Positions 57,146-64,000 of a stretch of 64,000 nucleotides of DNA are shown here, piece after piece. Position 1 is the first letter of the stretch, and every line of letters starts with the position of its first letter. Made by a program: the position numbers and the translations under genes. Under the pieces are notes generated by a model. That model did no database searches and was not told where the DNA came from. It worked only from the letters and a program-made list of their open reading frames with translations. The DNA is from Flavobacterium aquiphilum (GTDB lineage: Bacteria; Bacteroidota; Bacteroidia; Flavobacteriales; Flavobacteriaceae), in NCBI RefSeq assembly GCF_027111335.1, contig NZ_CP114288.1, positions 2,108,001 through 2,172,000 of the forward strand, in the 5' to 3' direction.

Positions 57146-58001
57146 TAAGTACAATGGCAAAGAGCTCCAAGACGAGCTGGGGCTTAACATGTACGACTAT
57201 GGAGCAAGGAATTATGACCCTGCTCTAGGTCGTTGGATGAATATTGATCCATTAGCAGAAAAATCTCGTAGATTTAGCCCATATACCTATGCTCTTGATA
57301 ATCCTGTTTATTTTATTGACCCCGATGGAATGGAAGCTAAGTCTCCAATTTATGACCCTAACGGTAATTTTTTAGGTACAGATAACAAAGGTTTACAAGG
57401 TATGGCTATTGTAATGAATAAAAAAGATTTTACCCAAGGGATGTCATCAGAAGAAGCTACCGATAAAAACCTTGGTCAAGATGCTTTTACTAGTGATAAA
57501 GCAGAGCTTAAAGCTTTCAACCATTTTAATGGACTAAAAGATAGACCAGATTATGATGGAGTTGTAACAATCAACGAGGGAGTTTCTTGGGCTAAAGCCC
57601 ACCCAAACACAAAAGACAGTACAAATCCTAATGATGCTCTTTATTTAGATTCTTCTAAAATGGATTTTGGGTCATTAAGCTCGAATAATATGGTTCAAGG
57701 GGTTCAAGGAAATGTTAATTTATTTGATTATACAGATTATACGAGTAATAACTCACGTTATACAACCTATGCATTAGGAAATACTCAAATGAAACTTTTA
57801 GATGCTCAAAAAGGAACAGTACAGTTATATTCGGATGTTTATGATTGGGATTATCATGATAAAAATTATCAACATAGCAATACTAATCCACCAAGTTCTA
57901 AAAGGGATAGATTGGTTTGGGGAGATAGAATTTTAAAAGGGTTAGATGATAGTCATGGTTTTAAGGTTTTTATGTATGGAACAGGAACTTTAAGGAAATA
58001 A
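53937..58001 (+). CDS. RHS 'B' protein 3 with toxin tip of unknown type
   Basis: 1354 residues. The first 1070 residues are practically those of B2 (signal peptide, B-type N-terminal domain, MopE-like motifs, DUF6443-like segment, YD repeats). Differences start in the RHS core: GRWMNIDPLAEKSRRFSPYT, then DPDGM. The tip (about 1135-1354) starts SPIYDPNGNFLGTDNKGLQG and includes DYDGVVTINEGVSWAKAHPN and DALYLDSSKMDFGSLSSNN. Tips of this sort are recurrent in Bacteroidetes RHS proteins but without an assigned activity known to me. The lipoprotein gene downstream is the immunity candidate. Confidence 0.8.
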   Translation: MKKYLLILFLFCINCINAKPINHNNGSLPIVPPNTQYPDYYQSFESRFLVDSNDWTSDGASWTIQVYNNYLMIFIDASWDYNQTMTTGTIATINISPALPNIELGPIYNNSGETGYFAKIEDNHLVIYTLDPNNHPYFSYFFLSSTIDLSCITNWYKDNDGDGYGDSNSIPISDCYQPVYNYVSNNSDCDDQNANVTAGQSWYYDTDNDGFGDANSSPVSACSKPYGNFVSNNLDTCPNDYSIANNGCPQSPPLINENYVRVITPTMSSTSVDGLTTSQKLDNITYFDGLGRPMQKVAIAAGGNYQDIITPIGYDNYGRQEKEYLSYAETYNGGLYRNNALQDIFPFYNTSKYENTVNPYSQKEFEPSPLNRVLKQAAPGNAWKWGSGNEIKLDYQANSSVDQVRRFSVSFVNGNSEDPSLADDGIYVINQLSKMITKDENWKPIDNKDRTTEEFKDKEGHLVLKRTYDNQVAHDTYYVYDIFGNLTYVLPPLANGIIDNATLNNLCYQYRYDNRNRLIEKKLPGKGWEYIVYDKLDRPILTQDSNLKIQNKWLFTKYDAFGRVVYTGEYVNGADRATVQSLANGNTAQFEVKQGANSINGTIAYYSNTAFPNSGIDLFTINYYDDYGFDIPAGAPSGGAIYGVTPITNAKGLATGSKIRILGKSDWTTNVIYYDTKGRAICNYSKNNFLGTTSMVNSDLDFIGKPNQTTTTHKKMGYADITIIDNYSYDHAGRLLIHDQSVNGQSLEVIVSNNYDELGQLSSVGVGGKTYQNRLQTIDYTYNVRGWLKGINDVNAIGNDLFSFKLSYNDSTAPSPLFNGNISQSFWKTANQDTSLKSYNYTYDALNRLTNAADNQNRYSEVLSYDLNGNIKTLKRNGNQILGTGNYGLIDDLTYEYLLGNRLNKVSDATGYAEGFKDVVSSIDYGYDANGNMTSDMNKGIANISYNQLNLPVTIQMAGGTITYDYDATGTKLRKTVNGNITDYASGFQYFNGNLQFFSQPQGYVDWNNGNIDYIYQYKDHLGNVRLAYKDGDKNGVVSSGDILSEDNYYPFGLKQRGYNEANVNTNNKYKYNGKELQDELGLNMYDYGARNYDPALGRWMNIDPLAEKSRRFSPYTYALDNPVYFIDPDGMEAKSPIYDPNGNFLGTDNKGLQGMAIVMNKKDFTQGMSSEEATDKNLGQDAFTSDKAELKAFNHFNGLKDRPDYDGVVTINEGVSWAKAHPNTKDSTNPNDALYLDSSKMDFGSLSSNNMVQGVQGNVNLFDYTDYTSNNSRYTTYALGNTQMKLLDAQKGTVQLYSDVYDWDYHDKNYQHSNTNPPSSKRDRLVWGDRILKGLDDSHGFKVFMYGTGTLRK

Positions 58002-58040
58002 AATATGGAACAAACTATAAACAATTTCAAATATTTTGTA

Positions 58041-58454
58041 ATGAAAGCTAAATTCTACACCTTTTATATTTTGGGTATGGTGACTTTATCATGTGTACAT
58101 AATCCGACTAATCAGACAGCGGTTTATAATCATGCTGATAATATTGAAGAGTTAGGACAAAATTATTATTATCTGGGTGATGCAAATGAATCTCAAATCT
58201 TGTTAAATTTAAAGCCTGAAAAAACTTTAAAGTTTGGTAAGACAATAATACCTCCTGAAGTTATTGAATATGGATTTGATGATAATTATATTATTGCAAA
58301 AACAAAAGAATTGATAGACGGTAATAAGACTTTTGAATATTGGATTGTGGATAAACGTGCAAACAATGATTCTGCGAAAGCAATGGACTCAATAAGTTTT
58401 TTTAAAAAAACTTACGATTTGGATTTAAAAATAAAACTTAAGAAGAGGAAATAA
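58041..58454 (+). CDS. Lipoprotein, candidate immunity protein for RHS toxin 3
   Basis: 137 residues from the ATG at 58041, which yields a lipobox (MVTLSC, Cys at 18); the frame also has an ATG at 58005 that would bury the signal. The mature part is beta-rich (YYYLGDANESQILLNLKPEK, YIIAKTKELIDGNKTFEYWI). It lies 39 bases after B3 and is followed by a cassette-end repeat with terminator. As for locus 2, a lipid-anchored protein suggests a toxin acting outside the cytoplasm. Confidence 0.55.
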   Translation: MKAKFYTFYILGMVTLSCVHNPTNQTAVYNHADNIEELGQNYYYLGDANESQILLNLKPEKTLKFGKTIIPPEVIEYGFDDNYIIAKTKELIDGNKTFEYWIVDKRANNDSAKAMDSISFFKKTYDLDLKIKLKKRK

Positions 58455-58468
58455 ATATTTCAGATTTT

Positions 58469-58578
58469 GGGTAGTGTTTCAAAGTTAGTGATGTGAGATT
58501 TTAGAATTCTAACCTTTTGAAATTGAATGAATTTTAGAAATAGATAATTTAAAGATGAGCAGTAATGCTCATCTTTTT
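58469..58578 (+). repeat. Cassette-end repeat of locus 3 with terminator
   Basis: GGTAGTGTTTCAAAGTTAGT through the stem AAAGATGAGC/GCTCATCTTT (58551-58576) and T-run. Similar to 46082-46198. Its opening motif GGTAGTGTTTCAAAGTT recurs at 58579-58595, directly joined to the next toxin-tip fragment. Confidence 0.6.
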
Positions 58579-58583
58579 GGTAG

Positions 58584-58829
58584 TGTTTCAAAGTTGGTAG
58601 TGATTCAGCTAGAGATTTTGGAAACATGGGGGCTGGAATAGTTGCTGGTAGAGCTGGACTTGCTTGGGGTGCAGCAAGATTAGGTTTTGATGCATTAGAG
58701 ACATATAAGAATTCTTCATTTCAACCAGTTGAAACTCAAATGGGACCGATGATACAAATGCTTATTAGGACTAGTACAGAGGCTCCTGTTACTCAAAAGG
58801 CAGAAAGGGTCGGTTGGAAGATAGGATAA
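58584..58829 (+). pseudogene. Orphan RHS pre-toxin fragment
   Basis: Open from 58584 without a proper start; an ATG exists at 58626. It encodes DSARDFGNMGAGIVAGRAGL, then AWGAARLGFDALETYKN, a Gly/Ala-rich stretch typical of the region just before RHS toxin domains, and stops after KAERVGWKIG. RHS core and toxin domain are both missing. It appears fused to a copy of the cassette-end motif, which marks a recombination joint. Confidence 0.45.
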
Positions 58830-58896
58830 ATATGAATAGAGAAAATGACAAAATTGACTTTTTTAAAGATTAAATTTGAAACTATTATTTAAAAAA

Positions 58897-59361
58897 ATGA
58901 TTAAAATTTTTTTCGCTACATTAATATGTCTGTTATTTGTTAATTGCGATTCAAATGAAAGGAGTACTTGTATTTATTTATATTCGAAGGACAAATCCCA
59001 GGTAATATCAATACTTAGCGATTATGGGAATAATGAAAGAATAATTGCAGTAGGTAAAGTAGTAACTCAACCTGTGAAAAATTATGTAAAATTAGATATT
59101 TCAGAGGTTGTAGAATTAGGTGATGAAATAGGTGTATGTTGGTTGGGAAAAAAAAAGGGATGGCAGTTAGTAAATGATAAATCAAAAATTATTAATGTTC
59201 GGTTAGATACTACGAAATATATTATAAAAACAAGTTGGTATCAAGATGAAAAGGGTATTCCAAATACGACCTATTATGAAAATGAGAATTGTTACACTGT
59301 AGGCACATTGAATTACTCTAAAGTTCATCCCTATGGTAACGGATACATCGAAAGAAATTAA
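58897..59361 (+). CDS. Orphan lipoprotein, possible immunity protein
   Basis: 154 residues from the ATG at 58897 (a TTG at 58876 is in frame). Lipobox LLFVNC, Cys at 17. The mature part is beta-rich (IIAVGKVVTQPVKNYVKLDI) with additional Cys residues. It follows the pre-toxin fragment by 67 bases and precedes a terminator like that of locus 1, so it is probably the surviving immunity gene of a lost toxin. Confidence 0.5.
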   Translation: MIKIFFATLICLLFVNCDSNERSTCIYLYSKDKSQVISILSDYGNNERIIAVGKVVTQPVKNYVKLDISEVVELGDEIGVCWLGKKKGWQLVNDKSKIINVRLDTTKYIIKTSWYQDEKGIPNTTYYENENCYTVGTLNYSKVHPYGNGYIERN

Positions 59362-59504
59362 CTACCTTACACTAAGATAATATTCCAGAGTTAGTTATAT
59401 ACCCCGAAGGCTCGGTAATGAAAAAATAAAGTCGTCAACGATAGCGGTTTTGCACACAAGCGATAGCGAACAGACATAGTAAACCGTGCCAGCAAAGAGA
59501 TTCA

Positions 59505-59540
59505 AAAAAGCCACTTCTATACGGAGTGGCTTTTGGTTTT
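59505..59540. terminator. Terminator after the last cassette remnant
   Basis: AAAAAAGCCACT, loop TCTATACGG, AGTGGCTTTT then T-rich; the same stem as at 20819-20851. The 140 bases before it hold no gene. Confidence 0.7.
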
Positions 59541-59609
59541 ATACAGTTGGGGAATGTATCAGAATAGGTGTTTTTATAAAATAGCGATGTAACTAACTGA
59601 AAATATTTA

Positions 59610-59947
59610 TCAAATAACTTGTTTTTTTTGTAAGACTATAGGTGTGTTATAAGTGTTTGTAATTGTGAACTTTGTACTCGATACCCATGCAAGTTGAAGG
59701 ACAATTCGACAGGCTGTCAGTTTTTTTGTGTCATTATTGTAGCTATAAGCAACAGATTGTCCATTAAGCAAATCATTTCTATAGTTAATCAACATAGTGC
59801 CATTACTGTTAAAAGTATAACTCACATTATAAATGCCTTTATTGTCAGTCTCTTGAAAATTCTATTTTCCCACAAGAACATTGCTACTACTGCTATTATT
59901 GTTAGTGCCATCCTCCTTGCTACAATTGCTAAAGTCTACACATAATA
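59610..59947 (-). pseudogene. Broken lipocalin-like lipoprotein gene
   Basis: On the minus strand a reading frame runs DFSNCSKEDGTNNNSSSSNV, LVGK, stop (TAG at 59862-59864), NFQETDNKGIYNVSYTFNSN and on to LQKKQVI. In lipocalin-like lipoproteins of Bacteroidetes a Trp follows (V/L)xGK/TW, so TAG probably arose from TGG. The first residues look like the end of a lipoprotein signal whose start has also decayed. The part after the stop (71 residues) is not expected to be made. Confidence 0.5.
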
Positions 59948-60379
59948 CTAATGTTATTTAGAACAACCAAACATTTTTTTTCCTAGAATTAGATTATGCA
60001 TAATTTAATTGGTAGATAAAATCTTTTATTTTAGCAGTTGTTAATCTGATGTGCGATTGTATGAATTCTGTACCTAAGTACTCTAACTTTTGCTAGGAAG
60101 GTCAGCAAAAGGCACAAATTTAGATTTATAAATCTACTTCCTACTTATAAAAATTATTCTACTATTAAATTATTTGATTTAGTATGTCCTATTGCCTCCC
60201 CATGGCATAGGATTGTGCACATATTCCAACTCATATCTGTCATACTTTAAATAAAAATTCCGATAATTTTAAAACTTCACAAAATTGTTTATCGCTTTGG
60301 AACAGAGATTTTTTCAGATGAAAGAATTATTTTTTAAAAAAGAAAAAACGGAGGTTAATTTGATTACTGTTTTTGTTTT
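59948..60379. other. Gene-free stretch
   Basis: About 430 A/T-rich bases with stops in all frames. No repeat, RNA or regulatory motif recognised. Confidence 0.5.
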
Positions 60380-60529
60380 TTAAATCGGCCACCATTTAGC
60401 TCTGAAAGTGATGGTCAATGCGACGGGTTCTTCAGTCAAAATATTAATTAATTCTTCAGAATTTTCGGAGACGAAATAGTACATGATAAATTCATCCGTA
60501 GTAAAAGTCTTTTGATGTAACGAGGTTTA
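60380..60529 (-). pseudogene. Remnant of a small protein-coding gene
   Basis: Minus-strand frame of 49 codons ending at the TAA 60380-60382: TSLHQKTFTTDEFIMYYFVS, then ENSEELINILTEEPVALTIT, then FRAKWWPI. Composition and hydrophobic pattern are protein-like, but an in-frame stop precedes it and no ATG start gives a full protein. Identity unknown; possibly the tail of an immunity or accessory gene. Confidence 0.3.
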
Positions 60530-60598
60530 AAGAAGTTATTAATATTATTCTAGCGTGAATAGTAAATAGAGGAGTAATACTTGACTATAAGAGATTAA

Positions 60599-63500
60599 AA
60601 AATAAGCATAGTACAGGAATCAGAGGTTTGCAATTTAGCGCCTATATTAAAGACAGAATATATTCCTTTTGAGTCTGGTTTAGAGCACAAGTTCTCTTAT
60701 GATACATATCCTATAATCTCAGAGTGGAATATGATATCTGGTAAATTAACTAAACAGTATTTAGGAGGCAAAGAATTTTCTACCACAGAAAGTTATTCTT
60801 ATAATGGTCAGGGTAAAATGCGAAAGAGTACGATAAAGAATAGCAATGAAGATGAATTGTCTACGACTTTTTATTATGCCAATGATGTTCCTATCCAAAC
60901 TACAATGGTTAATAATAATATGACTGGAATTCCACTGGTAACTGAAAATCGCAAAAATACAGAGTTGTTGGCCCGTCAAAGTACGCAGTACGCTGCTGAT
61001 AACAGCACTGGTAATTTAATTCTCCCTAAATATTTATTTGCTGGTAAAGGTATCTCAGCAGGCACAAGTTCAGAGAAAAAAGGCACATATGATTTATATG
61101 ATGCTAAAGGTAATATTTTACAATATACCCCAGAAAATGGTATCTCTACAACCATTCTTTGGGGTTATAATAAAACGCTTCCGATAGCAAAAATAGAAAA
61201 TGCAACATATGCACAAATAGCAACGGCATTAGGAATTACAACAGTTGCATTGGATGGTTATGATGAAACTAATTTAACATCAATTAATAATTTGCGAAAT
61301 AATTCAGGTTTAGCAAATTCTACTATTATAACCTATACACATATTCCACTTATAGGCATGAGTAGTGTAACTGATCCCAAAGGGCTAGTTACCTATTACG
61401 AGTATGACAGTTTTAACAGGTTGCAATATATAAAAGATATGGATTCTAATGTGTTGCAAAGATATTGTTATAATTATTTAGGTCAACAAACAGATTGTAG
61501 CATAGGTTCGACCACAGTAACAACATTTAAAAATGTTTATAAAAGTGCAACATTTAATAAACAGTTTTGTTCTGGGGGTACAGCAGGATCATCTTATGTC
61601 TATTCAGTTCCTGCAGGTATTTATTCCTCAACAATTTCACAGGCTGATGCAGATGCTCAAGCTGATAATGAGATAGAAACTAATGGTCAAAATTTTGCCA
61701 ATGCAAATGGAATATGTATAGGATTACCAGCAACTCCGACAGGACTTGTTTTTAATAGTGCCACAACAGCGTCAGTTAATTTTTCTTGGAACGCAGTTAC
61801 AGGAGCAACAGCATATAAAATTTATAAAAACAGTGCATTTGTGAGTTCGGTAAATGCGCCTGTAACTACAGGATCCTTAACCGGACTTAGTACAGGGACA
61901 AGTTATAATGTTCAGGTATTAGCTACTAATGAGGGGGGAGACGGCGCTTTATGTACTTCGGTTTCGATGAGTACATTACCTGGAGCGCCTACAGGACTTA
62001 TTTTAAGTAATGTAACTGCCAGTTCTGTAAATTTTTCTTGGGCAGCAGTAACGGGGGCTACGGGGTATAAGATCTATAAGGATGGTACTTATGTAAGTTC
62101 GGTTGCTGCTCCAACAACTACAGGTTCACTATCAGGATTGACTGCTTCTTCAGCTTACAATATTCAGGTACTTGCATATAATACTGGAGGTGATGGTGCT
62201 TTATGTAGTTCGGTTTCAATGAGTACATTACCTGGATCACCAACAGGACTGACGTTTAATAATGCAACTACAACTTCTGTAAATTTCTCCTGGACGGCAG
62301 TAACAGGGGCTACAGGGTATAAGATTTATAAGAATGGTACATATGTGAGTTCTATAACTGCCCCTACAACTACAGGTTCCCTAACCGGACTGACAGTGGG
62401 GACTAGTTACAATGTTCAGGTATTGGCGACTAATGTATCGGGAGATGGTGCTTTATGTAGTTCGGTTTCAATGAGTACATTATCTGGTGCACCTACAGGA
62501 CTGGTCTTTAGTAGTGCAACTACTACTACCATAAATTTCTCATGGACAGCAGTAACAGGGGCTACAGGTTATAAAATATATAAAGATGGAGTTTATGTGA
62601 GTTCGGTAAATGCCCCAACAACTACTAGTTCTTTATCAGGATTAACTAGCGGAATCAGTTACAATATTCAGGTATTGGCTAGTAATATATCTGGTGACGG
62701 TGCTCTATGTACTTCTGTTTCAATGAGTACATTACCGGGAGCACCTACGGGACTTGCCTTTAGCGGTGGAACAGCTGCTTCTGTAAATTTTTCTTGGGCA
62801 GCAGTAACGGGGGCTACAGGGTATAAGATCTATAAGGATGGTACTTATGTAAGTTCGGTATCCGTTCCAACAACTACAGGTTCCTTAACCGGATTGACAG
62901 TGGGCACTAGTTACAATGTTCAGATATTGGCTAGTAATGCATCGGGAGACGGTGCATTATGTACTTCAGTTTCGATGAGTACATTACCTGGAGCACCAGC
63001 GGGACTGACTTTTAGCAGCGCAACAGCCACTTCAATAAATTTCTCATGGACAGCTATAACGGGCGCTACGGGTTATAAGATATATAAGGATGGAGTTTAT
63101 GTGAGTTCGGTAACTGCCCCAACAACTACAGGTTCCTTGTCCGGATTAACTGCTTCAACCGCTTACAACATTCAGGTGTTGGCTAGTAATGTATCTGGAG
63201 ACGGTGTTTTATGTTCTTCAGTTTCGATGAGCACATTACCTGGAGCACCTACAGGACTCACTTTCAGTAGCGCGACTACTACTACTGTAAATTTCTCGTG
63301 GGCTACTGTAACGGGGGCTACGGGTTATAAGATATATAAGGATGGTGTTTATATGAGTTCAGTGACCGCTCCAACAACTACAGGTACTTTATCAGGATTA
63401 ACCATTGGAACCAGTTACAATATTCAGATATTGGCTAGTAATGTGTCGGGTGATGGTACTCTATGTAATTCAGTTTCGATGAGTACATTACCGGGAGTAC

Positions 63501-64000
63501 CTACAGGATTGACTTTTAGTGGTGCAGCTACTACTACCATAAATTTCTCTTGGGTAGCAGTAAGCGGGGCTACAGGTTATAAAATTTATAAAGATGGAGC
63601 TTATATAAGTTCAGTATTTGCTCCAACAACTACAGGTTCTTTGTCCGGATTAACTGCTGGAAACAGTTACAATGTTCAGATACTGGCTACTAATGTATCA
63701 GGAGATAGTACTTTATGTACTTCAGTTTTGATGAGTACATTGCCGGGAGTACCAACAGGACTGGCTTTTAGCAGCGCAACTACCGCGTCTATAAATTTCT
63801 TGTGGACTGCAGTAACGGGAGCTACGGGTTATAAGATTTATAAGGATGGAGCTTATGTGAGTTCAGTAACTGCCCCTTCAACTACAGGTTCCTTATCAGG
63901 GTTGACTGCTTCTACAGCTTATAACATTCAGGTACTTGCTTATAGTAATGGAGGTGACGGTGCTTTATGTTCTTCAGTTTCGATGAGTACAGTGCCTGTA
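60599..64000 (+). CDS. RHS 'A'-type protein 4, lacking its 5' end, with FN3 repeats (continues past the window)
   Basis: The frame is open from 60599 to the window end (1134 codons). It begins in mid-protein (QESEVCNLAPILKTEYIPFE) right after an in-frame TAA, with no start or signal peptide; the first ATG is at 60730. The A-type tail is recognisable: TILWGYNKTLPIAKIENATY and VTDPKGLVTYYEYDSFNRLQ. Instead of stopping, it continues into a DUF5977-like segment (FNKQFCSGG, YSVPAGIYSSTISQADADAQ, GQNFANANGIC; about 61525-61720) and then nine or more 84-residue FN3-like repeats. A 5' truncated, perhaps silent gene or a recombination donor. Confidence 0.65.
61727..63994 (+). repeat. Nine tandem FN3-like repeats of exactly 252 bases
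   Basis: Unit boundaries (codon for Pro of PGAPTGL) fall at 61727, 61979, 62231, 62483 (here TCT, Ser), 62735, 62987, 63239, 63491 and 63743, with a tenth unit starting at 63995. Each unit is 84 residues: PTGL start, SVNFSWTAVTGATGYKIYKD, SSVTAPTTTGSLSGL, SYNIQVLASN, GDGALCTSVSMSTL. No insertion or deletion separates any two units. Confidence 0.85.

Noticed and set aside
61727-63994. Regular repeats that might be taken for a CRISPR array
   Set aside because: The unit is 252 bases, entirely coding in one frame, and encodes FN3-like domains; there are no unique spacers.

Overview
The window comes from a low-GC Bacteroidetes genome, most likely Flavobacterium or a close relative. The evidence is A/T-rich DNA, lipoprotein signals of the Bacteroidetes kind, TAnnTTTG -7 promoter boxes, a TPR-type histidine kinase, OmpH, VGIGT-repeat surface proteins, and very large RHS proteins of the Bacteroidetes type. 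No complete tRNA or rRNA gene and no CRISPR array was seen. Layout: (1) 1-4.5 kb holds the 3' end of a sugar dehydrogenase/cytochrome c fusion, a TonB-receptor tail remnant, and a divergent response regulator / lipoprotein / TPR histidine kinase group. (2) 4.5-6.6 kb is a scar-rich stretch: a MITE-like element, an XRE regulator, a 3' tRNA-end fragment that looks like an attachment-site remnant, two small mobile-element-type genes, and repeats resembling transposon ends. (3) 6.8-20.5 kb holds OmpH, a lipoprotein and the first RHS locus: a giant SpvB/TcB-like 'A' protein, then a 'B' protein with MopE-like calcium motifs, RHS core and C-terminal toxin, then a candidate immunity gene. A displaced orphan toxin tip (AHH-type nuclease) with an Imm11-like partner follows. 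(4) 20.9-25.4 kb holds a gene fragment, an outer-membrane barrel protein and a 1122-residue VGIGT-repeat surface protein. (5) 25.8-37.7 kb (minus strand) is one operon for a type II secretion / type IV pilus-like machine: major pseudopilin, prepilin peptidase, GspE-like ATPase, secretin, PilMN/PilO-like proteins, two unfamiliar lipoproteins, a PilP/GspC-like protein, a bactofilin/adhesin-like membrane protein, two minor pseudopilins and GspF. It has a good TTG-N18-TATATTTG promoter. (6) 38.2-59.4 kb holds two more A+B RHS loci with different toxin tips and lipoprotein immunity candidates. A cargo island lies between them: relaxase fragment, GNAT-like/XRE toxin-antitoxin operon with a small third gene, a possible nuclease-fold protein, a SEC-C protein and a truncated gene. 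(7) 59.6-64 kb holds a broken lipocalin-like gene, another remnant, and a fourth A-type protein lacking its 5' end, whose C-terminus runs into at least nine exact 84-residue FN3-like repeats and leaves the window. How it may work together (inference): each A gene (SpvB/TcB-like N-terminus, YD repeats at the C-terminus) is followed within 12-38 nt by a B gene that starts with its own signal peptide and ends in RHS core plus variable toxin. This resembles the TcB-TcC arrangement, in which two chains build one hollow RHS shell round a toxin. Here both chains carry signal peptides, so the assembly would form outside the inner membrane, and the immunity candidates are correspondingly membrane-anchored or lipoproteins. 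Toxin/immunity cassettes are bracketed by repeated sequence, and several truncated or displaced cassettes lie behind the intact ones, so the locus looks like an active toxin-swapping region.
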